Shown in pieces: positions 1-12,019 of a stretch of 64,000 nt of DNA. The first letter of the stretch is position 1. Every line of letters begins with the position of its first letter. A program made the translations under genes and the position numbers. This DNA is from Lunularia cruciata (lineage: Eukaryota > Streptophyta > Marchantiopsida > Lunulariales > Lunulariaceae). The stretch covers positions 10,111,001 to 10,175,000 of the forward strand of contig OX419758.1 of NCBI GenBank assembly GCA_948567375.1, read 5' to 3'. Under the pieces are notes generated by a model. It was not told the origin of the DNA. It saw only the letters and a list, made by a program, of their open reading frames with translations, and did not search any database.

Positions 1-59
1 TAGGTTGTAGGAAATTTTTTGCCAATTATATAATAAATTAAGACCAAATTTTCTCAAGA

Positions 60-2380
60 TTGGAAGAGGTACATTTGATATTTTTGGGGGAGAAATCAAC
101 GTTTGGGGTTTGTGAATTACTTGAAGTTGAGCATATGTGTGGAATATATGGCATGAAGCCAAGTCTAGAGAAAGTGAAAGCCACAATGAGCATTCATGAA
201 ATATGTAGTACCAAGATAGAAGTTAAAAGGTTTTTAGGTGCTTGTTTACTTTACAAGACTTGGATTCCTTTGTGCATGTTGTGGATCCCTTGTATTAGCT
301 ATTAGCATCAAAATTTCTCCAAAGGAGTAATTTTGATGAGAAAAGAATCAGATTTTTTCCATGTAGGAGTTGAAGAGGTTTCTAATTTCAACACTTTTGC
401 TAAGAAAGGTATCATACAAAGGAGGAAAGTATATCTTTCTCATGATTGATACTACTCCAATTGGTGTAGTGCATGATGATGCATGATGATCAAAGTTATG
501 TGGTTGTATGTGGTGCTAAGTTTTTAAACTAGAGGCAATTGGATTATTATCAACTTTGGATATTGCAATGCTTAGATGGATATCTTATATCAAGATGTTG
601 AATCTAAACTTAGGCATATTCTTGGTATGGTAAATCAGATGGCCGACATGCTATCTAGAGCAATATTCCACAATGAGCAAGCAATGATGGAGGAAGACAA
701 TTGTGTTGGGTATCATACAAAGGAGGAAAGTATATCTTTCTCATGATTGATACTACTCCAATTGGTGTAGTGCATGATGATGCATGATGATCAAAGTTAT
801 GTGGTTGTATGTGGTGCTAAGTTTTTAAACTAGAGGCAATTGGATTATTATCAACTTTGGATATTGCAATGCTTAGATGGATATCTTATATCAAGATGTT
901 GAATCTAAACTTAGGCATATTCTTGGTATGGTAAATCAGATGGCCGACATGCTATCTAGAGCAATATTCCACAATGAGAAAGCAATGATGGAGGAAGACA
1001 ATTGTGTTGGGGATGACATATAGCATAACAACAATAAAAGGTACTAGTGAACCCTATTATTTTTGCTTTTGATTCATTATTCAAGAACTTGTATGAAGGA
1101 GAATGGTTATTGATTGAGAAATACTTGAGCACTCTCAACAGACATGAAGGTTGGACAGATGAGTTTTTTGAAGGGATCCAAAGGATGGCATAAAACTATT
1201 TCTTGAGAGATGGATTGTTGTAAAAGCATCCAAAGGTTTCAAGTGGAATGCCTTGGAGAGTTGTTTGTGATCTTGAAACAAAGACTAATTGATCAAAGAG
1301 TATCATGATAGCCTTTGAGAAGGACATCAATGTGTATAGGCTATATTTTTCAAGCTTAAAGAAAAGTATTGGTTGAAGGGAATGTATCAAGATATAGTCT
1401 AATTTGTTGGTACATGTGAGACTTGTCAATTCTATTTCACTATCAAGTATAGGGAGTGCCTTCATCCAACATATCTATTAGCCATGCACTACAAGTGGTT
1501 ACTAGATATTGTTGTGATGCCTAATGGAGTTTGGGAAAGAAGATACTTAATTCTTGCAAGGGAGGATCTTACAAATTAGGTTGAAGGAAGAGTTTTAACA
1601 ACCAAGAGTACAAAATGTATTTATTGGCTCATTTTGGAGGAGATTATTTGCTGATATGAATGCATGAGAAATGTTGCTACAGATAGATAGAGGTGAGTTG
1701 GATGTTGCAAAAACCAAGACATTTCTAGAAGACTGGAGTATATTTATCTTTGACTATTGCTTATAATCCAAAAGGAACTAGGAAAGTAGAGAGTGATCAT
1801 TCATAAGTAGTGAAAGCTTTGGTTAAAGCTTATGTTGGGAGGATGTGTCAATGGCCTAAACTACCCTTTGCTTTATAAGCTAAACTCCGTACAATTCATA
1901 GGACTACACACAATTCAATGATAGGATACATGCCATACGAGTTGATGTATGCACAAAAACAGATTATGCTTGTTGAAGAAATAGTACCAACATGGAGTTT
2001 AATTTCTTGGGAAGATGGCATTTCAACTGAAAATTTATTTGCTCATAGGATCAAGCAATTGTCATGAAAGCCAAAAGGTGTAGTTTAGGGCATGTAGCCA
2101 AAACTAGAAACATAGATTGAGACTGACTCCTTTAAAGAAGAATGATTGGGTCTTAATTTATGATAGTAGTCTTGATAATAAGCATAGTATAGCTCAAATT
2201 TTTTCCAGAAGGTGGTTTTGTCCTTATGTCATTTTTTAAATTCTAGAAAATGGTATTTATTGGTTGAGAGAACTAGATGGGACAATGCTTAGAGCACCAG
2301 TTGCTAGTAAGGGGGTTAAATTGTTCAAGGAAAGGGGAGCAAATGCTTTTTTTCCAAGAATTTTAAGTTCTAGGAGATAA
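60..2380 (+). pseudogene. Decayed Ty3/gypsy polyprotein (RT end, RNase H, integrase)
   Basis: Stop-riddled fragments follow the pol order of a Ty3/gypsy retrotransposon. At 60-305 a frame ends in FLGACLLYKTWIP, which resembles the reverse transcriptase/RNase H connection. Around 1370-1430 YQDIV, a stop and FVGTCETCQ match the integrase zinc-binding region. At about 1475-1575 HYKWLLDIVVMPNGVW and RYLILAREDL match the start of the integrase core. At 1820-2050 WPKLPFAL and GYMPYELMYAQK match the integrase C-terminal part, and ELDGTM near 2270 matches the end of the polyprotein. This lineage differs from the minus-strand chromoviruses further on, and I associate its motifs with Ty3 elements of mosses and fungi. 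It is clearly non-functional. Neither LTR is confidently defined, and the 5' half lies beyond the window edge or is lost. Confidence 0.8.
408..1009 (+). repeat. 301-bp perfect-register tandem duplication
   Basis: Positions 408-708 repeat at 709-1009 with a period of exactly 301 bp. By eye I find one mismatch (C at 678, A at 979). The unit spans RNase H remnants of the decayed Ty3 polyprotein and carries an internal GCATGATGAT doublet. The copies are far more alike than anything else in this decayed region, so the duplication is recent or is an assembly artefact. Confidence 0.93.
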
Positions 2381-2639
2381 TATGGAGAATGCAAATGCTA
2401 ATGAGTATGGAATCAGGAATGATGCAATCCACTTCAACTTGGATTTTATTTGCACATCTTGACAATGTGTAAGTTAGGATGGGGTGGATGTCATGGAGTG
2501 TACCACTTACTCATTGTAAAACTAATTTGATCAAGTTTGCATATGGTTTCTTTAAGTGTCCATAGTACATGTTGTGTTGATATCTTTGAGCTAGAAATCA
2601 TTCCATCTAGAAGAGTTATTCTTGAATGAGTTTTTCTTT

Positions 2640-3465
2640 CAACACTTTGGAGCAGATATCTCCATGATTATGGGCCCAAATGGGTTGTGCTTTATCTTGT
2701 TGGAAGCGTCTTCTCAAGAGCTTTCCACAAAACTAGAGACTTTGGCACTTAATCATCTATAATGAAAATTACAATGGAATGGCATCATGATATCATCAAA
2801 TTAATACAAACCTTTGAGGCTCATATATATATATGAATATAGATCCAAATGCAACATGATTTACATTGTTCAAACTATATTCTCAAGGGCATTCTATTGA
2901 CACCAAAATTGTGGTGTTTGGAAGTCTATAGCTGAAGTTAGTACTATCTATAAACACCATTTAATTAGTAAATTTTTGGGTGACATCATTACACCATTGG
3001 AGTGATACAAACTTTCAAGATAATATAGATCCTTGGAATTAATATCTTCATAAATATGGGTCCAAATGGGATTTTCTTTATCTCATTAAAAGTATGTTTC
3101 TAAGAGCTTTCTATAGACATCAAAATCATTGGAGCTCTATAACAAAAGTTATGACCATTTGAAACACCATTGGGTTGGTAACCATTGGTTTTAGAATGAC
3201 ACCACAACCCAATTGGACTAATATAGACCATCATAGTGGTAAATACCATTGAAGTGGTGTAGATTGTCAAATTGGATAGACCACATAAGTGGTATAGACC
3301 TTTGAGGTAGTATTTATCTTTGGAGCTAATATCTCCATGATTAGGAGTGCAATGGAGCATGATTTATATAATTAAAATCATCTTCTCAAGAGCTTTCTAT
3401 AGATACAAAATTGTGATATTTGGAGCTCTATAACAAAAGTACAACAATTTGAAGATACTTGTGAT
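2640..3465 (+). repeat. Degenerate tandem repeat, about four copies
   Basis: A diverged unit recurs near 2640-2760, 2800-2950, 3020-3170 and 3310-3460. Shared pieces are ATATCTCCATGATTA, then CAAGAGCTTTCTATAGACA, then a GTGGTGTTTGGAGCTCTATAA-like end followed by CAAAAGTT. Copies are separated by CACCATTGG-rich spacer. It follows the end of the polyprotein, so it may be an expanded array in the 3' untranslated or LTR part of the same element. No gene is visible. Confidence 0.7.
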
Positions 3466-4589
3466 GTAAGTTGACATGTGTGGCTTGACACCTTTGATGT
3501 GTCCCTCAACAACACTTGGACTTTTGGTGCACTTTAGAGATGAAGTCTGGTGATTGCAGGTGTACTTGTAGGGGTTTTAGATGATTCTTGATCTTAGGTT
3601 TGGAGCTCTAGGGAGGGTCATTCCAAGATTAAAAGAGGAGGAAATTGGAGAATTATGGAAATGGGGAGGAAGGGGAAGAGGATTTAAGTGTTCAATGACT
3701 TTAGAGGATTTTGGTAATTGAGTGAGAAAATTGAGAGTGTATTTGGGTAAGAAAGGTTCTTGATTGACAAATTGAGAGAAGGATTGAGGGTTCAAGAGTT
3801 CTAGATTGGTAAAATTGATAAATATGAAGGAGAAGAGTTTGACAGTTTGAGATTTCTTGATTGATTAATGAGGATTGATTGAAAAAGGATTTAAGAATTT
3901 TAGAGTTTGAGGGACAAGAAGTTTTGAATTAAGTGGATAAGAAGACTAGAGAGAGTGGGTTTTGAAAAAATGAGTTCTTGATCAATATATTAGAGGAAGA
4001 AAGGAGGATGTCCAGGAGTTCTCCTTGATAGACAAGGCAAAGAGGAAGGTTATGGGGAGTAGATTCTAGCTAGTTCTTTTTGATAGGAGATGGACACAAG
4101 GAAAGCTTGTTGTCAATTCTTGATAATCAGGAAAGAGTCATCGGAATTGATAGGAAATAAGGACAAGGACAATATACTTCACATAGTTGTAAATAGTACT
4201 ATACTTTGTACTTCTTTGATTAAATATCTTGAGTTTAATAAATTTCTTAACCTAAGGGTGTTTTGATACATTTCAAATGTTTTTTTTGGAAAGAACAAGA
4301 ATTGAGAAGTAATTGAAGTGACTTAGGAGTTGTATCTAAACAAACCCAATGTTTATTAGGCAAGGACTTGAGTCTTTTGTTAGTTGGAAACTAAACTCCA
4401 CAACAATGAGAACTCAACTCAAGGTCATATTAACAACACGATTAGAGATTAGGAGGTTTAAGTGCTAGCTCAGGTAAAGATTAGGATGAATAAGTACAAA
4501 ATTATTATTAGGTTGAGGAGCCATAATATAAAGAGTGATCAATGGGTAATCATAGGCAATTCAGGTAGCATTAATAGCATGATTAGGGG
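3466..4589 (+). other. Gene-free, probably old LTR sequence
   Basis: I see no gene here. The stretch at 3590-4060 is unusually purine-rich (GAGG, GGAA and AGAG runs). At 4185-4265 TTGTAAATAGTACTATACTT and a run through TTTAATAAATTTCTTAAC look like the R/U5 end of a plant LTR. This is suggestive only, because no matching second LTR is present. Confidence 0.35.
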
Positions 4590-5341
4590 TGTAATACCAA
4601 GAGCTAGCCATATGATCTAGATGTGAAATTTGGTTTGGTAACATCTGGAGTGATGTTATACATGATGGTCAAAATAGATCAGATAGAAGTATCACCTAAA
4701 GGGTACTTCTACTAATAGGGCAGAAAACCAAAATAGATTTGAAAAACTTAGAACCAATAGCTAGACATATGATTTGAAGGTGAGAATTGGGTTGGGTACA
4801 TCTAGAAAGATGTTACACGGGATGGACTGAATAGATCAGAAAGAGGTATCACCAAAAGGGGACTTCTACAAATAGAGTTGGAATAGAAATTTGCCTGAAA
4901 TCTTTGAAGGCAATTTCAAAGGCCTAAACGGATGAATTAGGCCTCAAAAATGTGCACATTCCCCCAACAAAGGAAATGTTGGCTTTCCCTCCCCCTTGCT
5001 TTGTCTCATCAAGAGCTTTCCAACGGTACCTCACCCACGTGATTATGGGATTCCTATAGAAAGATTCCCTAAAAGATTCCCTCCGGTCAAAGCTTATTTG
5101 ACCAACCAAATAGGACCAGGATCGACATGTCACCTATCCAAGTAAGTAATTCAAGGGTGGAGCTTGCTTACATGTCACCTATCTATGTACCTAATCCTAT
5201 GGTAGAGCTTCATTGGAGGGGATCCACTTTGCCTATATAATAAAGAGAAGGTGCTCCTTTGGGGCATCAGAGTTTGAGTGTGAAAGTGTGTGTTTCTCCT
5301 AGTGTGTTTCTCTTCAGGTCTCCTATCCTCGGATTATTACA
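4590..5341 (+). repeat. Solo chromovirus LTR, sense orientation
   Basis: The sequence begins TGTAATACCAAGAGCTAGCC and ends GGATTATTACA. Along its length it is the reverse complement of the LTRs at 9719-10457 and 15591-16352, sharing the GGCCTAAACGGATGAATTAGG and CTATATAATAAAGAG blocks. It is flanked by AGGGG (4585-4589) and AGGGA (5342-5346), a near-perfect 5-bp target duplication. No internal element sequence adjoins it, so it is best read as a solo LTR left by LTR-LTR recombination. Confidence 0.8.
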
Positions 5342-5414
5342 AGGGATTACTTCATGACTTCTCAAGGTTTTGGGCCTCAATCATGGTTTTTGAGGTAAAC
5401 TTGTATACCCTATG

Positions 5415-6012
5415 TGTAATATTTGGAGGATAGGAGAACCCTCAAGAGAGACACATGAGAAGAAACACAAAGCTTCACTGTCAATACTTTGATGCCCCAA
5501 AGGAGCACCTTGTCTTTATTTTAAAGCAAAGAGGATTATGCTCAAAAGGAAACTCCACCTTTGGATCATATACATGGATTGGTGAGATGTAAGCAAGTTC
5601 CACTCTTAGATTAGTTGCATGGATGGGTGACATGTTGGTTCTTGTCTTATCTTGTTGATCACAAAAATTTGACCAAAGGGAATCTTTACAGAATCTTCTT
5701 ATAGGAAGCTCAGAATTGCATGGGTGAGGTACCATTGGAAAGTTCTCGATGAGAAAAATACTAGGGGGATAAAGCAAGCCTTCCCTCTTGGAGGAGAGAA
5801 CATACATATTTTCTAGGCCTCACTCCTTTGTTTAGGCTTCCAAAATTAACTCTAATGTTTTTAGGGTATTTTCAATTGTTGCACTATTAGAGGAAGCACT
5901 ATTTTGGTGACACCTCTATCTGATCTACTTAGTCTATCATATATAACATCCTTCTAGATGTTACCAAGCCAAATTTCACCTCTAGATAATATATCTAGCT
6001 AATGGTATTACA
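5415..6012 (-). repeat. Diverged chromovirus LTR, antisense orientation
   Basis: It starts TGTAATATTTGGAGGATAGG and ends AATGGTATTACA, matching the LTR family in the opposite orientation to the copy at 4590-5341. It is shorter (598 bp) and more diverged. The flanks CTATG and CTAGT share only three leading bases, so a target duplication is uncertain. It lies 73 bp from the sense copy, forming a large spaced inverted repeat. Confidence 0.72.
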
Positions 6013-8947
6013 CTAGTGCAATTCAGGGATTACAATGCAAATTATGATTCAAGAGATCAATGCAAAATTAAGATTCCTCCCAGCAACTTTTGTGTCTTAA
6101 TGGTGATCTCTCCAATGACATTAGTACTTTATAGATGCCATTTTGGACCTATTATGGAGAACATACAGTAGAGTTGGTGGATTTCTCAACTAGACTCCAT
6201 GGCCTATTTTGGGACCAACATTCGTGGATGTCATCAGTGGGACCAAAGCATTGTTAGTGTAGAAGGACATTGGCTAAACCCTACTATGGATTTGGCATTA
6301 GAGCGACAAGGAACCTCAAGATGTCACATATATGCTCCTCTCCTATATGCTCATATATGCTCCCTTATCTCTTATTCATTTCCTATTCTTTCTTCTTTGG
6401 CCTTGCTTGTTTTCATTGTTTTCGGTGTTTGGTGTGGTTTCTCAATTTTCTCAGTTTTTTTTGGAAATATAGTATTTATCTACTATATCTCATTGTCATT
6501 TTATTTGTACTTGTTGGGGTGTATAAAATTTCAGTAGCCTATCTCTTGATGCCTACGTTTCTTTCCTTGCATGGGACCATAGACGGACTACCTGCATTAC
6601 TCCTCATTTGGTACCCCACACCCACCCATATATGTGAGTAGGGTTAGAACCTTACATTTTCTTTTTCAACATACTCCCATAGTTGTTGAAGTCTATCCAT
6701 ATGGAGTCCCTTTGATACTTATATCACATATTTACCCCATACTAGAGGTGTGACCCACAAGAGGGATTCTCTTATGGAGGATGCCCCACCACATATCCCT
6801 CTTATCAATGACTCTCTACACCTTCCCTCAACCTTGGATCCTCCTTCCCCCTATTGATCTACCACTCTCATGTTGTCATACTTTGCCTTTCTTACTATGG
6901 GAATACACAAGGTGCTCAGTTGTGGAGCTGATGGATCAGAGGTTATGTGTAAATCTGTCACTACTAGTTTGAGCATGCGTCACCCAACCGTTGGAACCCT
7001 CCACTCTCATTTTGGTATTCTTGCTATTCGGTAGGATGGTAACATGCAACCTAACCTATCATCATTACACAAATTTCCAATGATATAAAATAAGCCACAA
7101 TCAGACCACTATAGCTTCCTTGACAAGGTCTAAAACTTAGCCAAGTTTTTGTAGATTTTCACCTAATTTCAAAATCCCTAATTGAGGGTTTGCTCCGGGG
7201 TCTTGGCAATTTCCACCAGATTTCAAGATCAAAGATACACCTTATTCTCAAACCACTCTAGCAACCTAAATCTTCAATCATGGGCACACAAATGGAAGAG
7301 TTGGCATTTAATAATGATTGAAGATAGAAATGCTTCTCTTGAGCTTACAATAGTATTTTCTGTGGAACTTGTAACATCAATTCTCACTCTCTATAGACCT
7401 TGAGCCAACCAAATTGTCCATAGTAGCTAATTTTTGCTCTTGGCTATACCCTTTTCAAAGTTGATGGCTCAATCAAATCCCAATCATGACAAACCAATGG
7501 TATTTGATTGATGGCTCAATCAAATACTCTCCTTGATTCAATTGATCATATCTCCTCCAAAATGTGCTCAATGTTTTTTCTATCTCTCAATTGTAGCCTA
7601 TTAGCTCCTTTCTCCAACCATGGTCTTATCTTTTCAAATTACCTTCCTTAATGCCTTCAATCCTCAAAGAAGTCTAGGCTTTTCCTATTGGGTCCCAAAC
7701 TCTTGTAAATTTGTTATTTAGCCTCTTCACTTTTTGAAAAATGGATCCTACAGCTCTCCCTTGAAGCTCATGAGCAAATTAAGTAATTCTCCATCTATAA
7801 GAATACCTAGATTGTCAAATCCCAAACTTGCTTGTAAGTAAGCATTGGGAAGACAATATGATCTAGATTTTTCCTTCACCAAATCCATGGATGCCACTCC
7901 AAAATGTGCCACCATCAATCTCATAAGCCATCATGGTGTAAAATCTAAAATCTGATAAGAAAAGGATTCAAGAGTGATGGATCAAGAGCATAGGACATCT
8001 CTTGCTCAAATGCATCTCCCAAAGCTCTAATGCTCATGCTCTGCTACAACTCTCACTCCCAATGTCCTCCTCTTGCTCAAGATACCTCAAACTAAAAGAC
8101 TCTACTTCCTCTCAACTCTCCACCACCTTTATACATTGGAGCCCTTGAAAAAAAATAGAATTGTACTCCATATGATCAACCACTTAAAATACACATATGT
8201 TGCTCACATGGAATAGCTCAATCGTGAGATCCATAATACAACCTACTCCATCTTTATGGAGATAAACCACACTAGTTTAATTTTTAATGGGCTATGCAAA
8301 CCACAACATGACAACATGATCATTCTACTCCATATGGATCCTTAGTACATCCATGTATCCCACCTCATCAGCATCTTACATAGTCTTTTTTCATTGTCCA
8401 AGGGTAAGGATTGGTCTAGCATAGCAAAGAGTGAGATCTAGTTGTTTGCATATGTGGGAGGAGGCCATATTTATTCCTACTCCTTGACCCCATCCATACT
8501 TTGATAGTCTCTCTACATGCTCACCCAAACTCTTGGTTGCACTCTTTGGACCTTATCCAAGCATTCCTACCAGGTTTGCCTTGACCATGAATGTAACACT
8601 CATATCTCCATGCTTTTATGTCCTCTTGTTGGCTCCACACTCTCCCTCCTACTATGTGTTATTTTGGTTGATGACCACAAGAGAGATATCTCCACCTTGA
8701 CTTTATTGGAACAATGGACATTACTCCTTCTATCCCATGGAGGTGCTCGAGACATCAAGAGACAACCTCTAGGATTTGTAGGTTTTTGTGAGGAGATTGG
8801 GCAGCCTTCCAAGAGGAATAAAAATATTAGGGGCAAGGCGATAGCCAAGCAAATTGCAAAGTCTCTATAGCTCCATGCCCTACCTCTAGAGTATCATTGC
8901 CTTTTTGCTCCTTGATGTTAGGTCAAATAGGTGAATATAGATGCTTG
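6013..8947. other. Unassigned repeat-like DNA without a convincing gene
   Basis: I recognise no gene here. Open frames at 6199-6641 are hydrophobic by chance-like TTT/CTT richness, and the frame at 8517-8870 (117 aa) has no motif I know. A 16-bp phrase, TTGATGGCTCAATCAA, occurs twice (about 7461 and 7509). The composition resembles the surrounding decayed retroelement DNA. Confidence 0.4.
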
Positions 8948-9036
8948 AAGGTGAAAGGCATTGGCTATGAGGCAAGAGTAGTTGGGCTGCCCACGGACCA
9001 GGCACTCTTGCCCTCATAGCCAATGCCTCTCACCTT
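8948..9036. repeat. Foldback: 32/33-bp inverted repeat, 24-nt loop
   Basis: The left arm 8948-8979 and right arm 9004-9036 are complementary except for one mismatch and a one-base bulge (AAGGCATTGGCTATGAGG versus its complement). The loop is GC-rich compared with its surroundings. It could be a template-switch product or a hairpin-forming transcript. No transposase or target duplication is seen. Confidence 0.85.
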
Positions 9037-9224
9037 TGACACTTTATTTACCTTATGTACATTACATCTACCCACCGTTGACTTCCTTCTTTCCTTCCTC
9101 CATGATTATCAACCATATAAGGAGTTATAACTTATGGAGTCTTGCTTTGCCCATGCTTTGCTCAATCTCCATGTTTCTGAGCATGTGGGCTATTTGTGCT
9201 CTTTTGTGAGCACCTATGGGATTG

Positions 9225-9718
9225 TGTTTCCTTGGCCACTCGACAAGAATGGGACCAGACTCATTTTTCCATTCCAAAGGGATTTACAAAGTGGATTCCC
9301 CAATAAAACAAAATCTTCCAATACGTGGAAGCCCCAACACTAGGAGGTTCAATGGAATGATGAGGGCCATGATAAATTTTATACAAATACAAAACTCTAC
9401 CAATTTCCACCGCCATTTCAAGATCATGCAAAAAGACAAGCATGCCGCCAAAGAACCATTGGCAACTATTACATGCCTAGTCTCACACGTGCAAAAAATC
9501 ATCTCAACTCTTCACCAACCACCACAACAGAAGAAGGAGAGACCCCACCTTGTTGGAGCTATATAAAGGCCAAAGCTACTCTACAAGATAAATCTCTATG
9601 CAATCACTTTTCAACTTTTGACTTTTTGCTTCTTTCATTTCTCTCTCCACAACGACCATCTCTTGTAATGTCATGCAAGCACTTCTTAGCATGGACTTTC
9701 AAATTTTGATGATACTAC
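9225..9718 (+). repeat. Repeat X copy 1, first segment (with TATA-like box)
   Basis: This is homologous to 30030-30530. Shared blocks include GACAAGAATGGGACCAGACTC, AGCCCCAACAC, and a TATA-like CTATATAAAGGC near 9560 (copy 2 near 30372). It ends exactly where the chromovirus LTR begins, and the homology resumes at 16353. The shared TATA box followed by a pyrimidine-rich leader suggests a promoter or LTR-like 5' end for X. Confidence 0.8.
9714..9718. repeat. Target-site duplication, left (ACTAC)
   Basis: ACTAC at 9714-9718 directly precedes the LTR TG and is repeated at 16353-16357 directly after the distal LTR CA. A perfect 5-bp duplication is typical of Ty3/gypsy integration. Confidence 0.93.
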
Positions 9719-10457
9719 TGTAATACTCCAAGAACAAGAGAAGAGAGAAAACACAGATTGCACACTCAAACAATCGATGCTCCAAGGGAGCACCTTCTCT
9801 TTATTATATAGACAATGAGGATCTCCTCCAAGGAAGCTCCACCATAGGATTAGGGACACAGATAGGTAACATGTCAGCAAGCTCCACCCTTGGATTACTT
9901 ACTTGGATAGGTGACATGTCTGGTCTAGGTCCTATCTCGTTGGTCAAACAAGCTTTGACCGGAGGGAATCTTTTAGGGAATCTTCCTGTAGGAATCTCAG
10001 AATCACGTGAGTAAGGTACCGTTGGAAAGCTCTCAACAAGACAAAGCAGGGGGGAGGGAAGGCCAGCCTTTCCTCCATTAGGGGGGGACTCTTCACATTT
10101 TTGAGGCCTAATTCATCCGTTTAGGCCTCCAAAATTGCCTTCAAAGATTTCAGGCATATTTTGGTTCCTACTCTATTAGTAGAAGTCCCCTTTTGGTGAT
10201 AACTATTTCTGATCTGTTTAGTCCATCATGTGTAACATCCTACCAGATGTTACCAAACCAATTCTCACCTTTAAATCATATGTCTAGCTATTGGTTCTAA
10301 GGTTCTCAAGTCTATTTCGGTTTCTGCACTATTAGTAGAAGTACTATTTTGGTGATACTTCTATTTTATCTATTTTGACCATCATGTATAACATCATTCT
10401 AGATGTTACCAAACCAAATTTCACATCTAGATCATATGGCTAGCTCCTGGTATTACA
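9719..10457 (-). repeat. 3' LTR of chromovirus 1
   Basis: The LTR is bounded by TGTAATACTCC and GGTATTACA. It is 739 bp against 762 bp for its partner at 15591-16352. Much of the difference is an inverted templated insertion in the partner. The TTTATTATATAGA block is probably the TATA region of the minus-strand promoter. Confidence 0.92.
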
Positions 10458-10458
10458 G

Positions 10459-10474
10459 ACCTCCCTCCTTTTAA
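10459..10474 (-). other. Polypurine tract of chromovirus 1
   Basis: On the minus strand AAAAGGAGGGAGGT lies immediately before the 3' LTR, where the plus-strand primer of an LTR retrotransposon is expected. The same tract is present next to the 3' LTR of the second copy (24531-24546). Confidence 0.85.
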
Positions 10475-10929
10475 GACGTAACGTCCTCGTTGTGCAATTG
10501 TTGCTCAAATGCTTGCACCAACACCGGTGCATGTGCCAAATTGGCAGCAGGCTCCCAGGTTGCCTCATAGAGGGGGTAACCTTTCCATTGTACTAAATAG
10601 TCCACCTGTGGGTGGCGAGTACCACAGTTGCATTTTTGGACAATCCGCTCCACTTCATATTCCTCTATGCCATCAATGAGTGTCGGACAAGGTCGAATGT
10701 CTGGTGTGGAATGACCCTAGCTTGATCGGGGAGCATATTTACGTAGTAGGGAGACATGGAACATTAGATGGATCTTCATGTGTGGTGGTAGCTCAAGGTG
10801 ATAGGCCACAGCGTCGATGCGACGAAGAATCAAGAAAGGCCCAATAAAACAAGGTCTTAGCTTACAAGGTCCAACTAATGTGAGGTTGGTTGTTGATAGC
10901 CACACTTGATCCCCAACATTGAACTCCAT
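10471..10929 (-). pseudogene. Integrase C-terminus and chromodomain, chromovirus 1
   Basis: At 10717-10929 the frame FNVGDQVWLSTTNL with GPFLILRRI matches the integrase C-terminal domain. At 10471-10653 VDYLVQWKGYPLYEATWEP is a chromodomain core with the conserved WKGY and TWEP residues. Chromodomains on integrase are thought to direct integration to particular chromatin; that is family knowledge. The two pieces lie in different frames, so a frameshift separates them. Confidence 0.9.
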
Positions 10930-11127
10930 GTGCCTACGGTGTGCATCAGCATACTGCTTCTATTGATTTTGCACAATCTGTGATCTGTGCTTGGCGCTTT
11001 CCACACCTTGTTGGATTATAGAAACAAATGTGTTGATTGCCTCGACCTTGGTAGCCACTGGACGGATCTTCATCAAGCTAGAAGGTGTGAAGGGATGCTC
11101 ACCATACATGAGGAAGAATGGAGTGAC

Positions 11128-12017
11128 CTAGGTGGATGCATTCACTGAACTGTTGTAAGCGAATTCCACCAACGGGAGTAGGGTGTCCCACCTCTCTTGC
11201 TCTTCTAAGGTGAAGCCGCGTAACATGTCTTCAATTGTGCAATTAGCCCGCTCTGTTTGGCCATCTGTTTGTGGGTGGTAAGCTGTGGACATGGCCAACT
11301 TGTTTTTGAAGAAACCAAAGAGTGTTTGCCAAAAAAAACTGGTGAATTGGGTGCCTCTATCGGTGATGAGTACTCTAGACAAGCCATGGTGAGCAAAGAT
11401 TGCATCTAAGTATAATTGAGCTAATTGTGGAGCGGTCACCTCCTTGGTGGTAAGGCGTGCATGAATCATTTTGCTGAGCCGGTCTACAAAGACCACAATG
11501 GAGTCAAACCCTGAGGTGGTCTTGGGTAATTCAAAGACGAGATCCATACTCACTTGTTCTCAACGTTGGGTAGGAGTGGGGAGAGGTTGAAGGAGTCCTA
11601 CAAGAGCTTGATTAGAAGCTTTGTTCTATTGACAAAGTAGGCAACTACGCACATAGTCCATCACGTCATTGCTCATCTTGGGCTCATCTTGGGCTTGTGC
11701 TTGACTATATCCAAGGTCTTGTCCACTCCGACATGAGCTGCAATAACCGAATCATGACATTCCACTAGAATGGTGGTGCGTAATTTTGGGACATTTGGGA
11801 TCCATAATCTGCCATCCTGAAAGGTGAGTCCTTGGGTGCTGGTGATACCTTTGGATGATTGTGCTTCTACAATCTGTGGATCAGTTTTTGTAGCAGCCAC
11901 AATCTCTTGCCTGAATTCAAGGTTAATCTTAACCTCTGTCACCAAGTTGTTGGCCATTGGCATGCGGGTGAATGCATCTGCAAGTTGCTTCTTACCTTCC
12001 ACATAGGTGATTGTCAT
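11128..12017 (-). pseudogene. Integrase zinc-binding and core domains, chromovirus 1
   Basis: At 11673-12017 the N-terminal part includes CHDSVIAAHVGVDKTLDIV, part of the HHCC zinc-binding region, but it diverges before the CxxC pair. At 11128-11553 the catalytic core shows all three acidic positions: Asp in MSMDLVFELP, Asp in VLITDRGTQF and Glu in DGQTERAN. The core frame itself is open for 141 residues, but stops and a frame change separate it from the zinc domain and from the chromodomain. It once inserted element DNA into the genome. Confidence 0.92.
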
Positions 12018-12019
12018 GT

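Noticed and set aside
6199..6641. Hydrophobic ORF resembling a membrane protein
   Set aside because: Its hydrophobicity comes from T-rich DNA. There is no start context, no conserved motif, and two overlapping frames look equally open.
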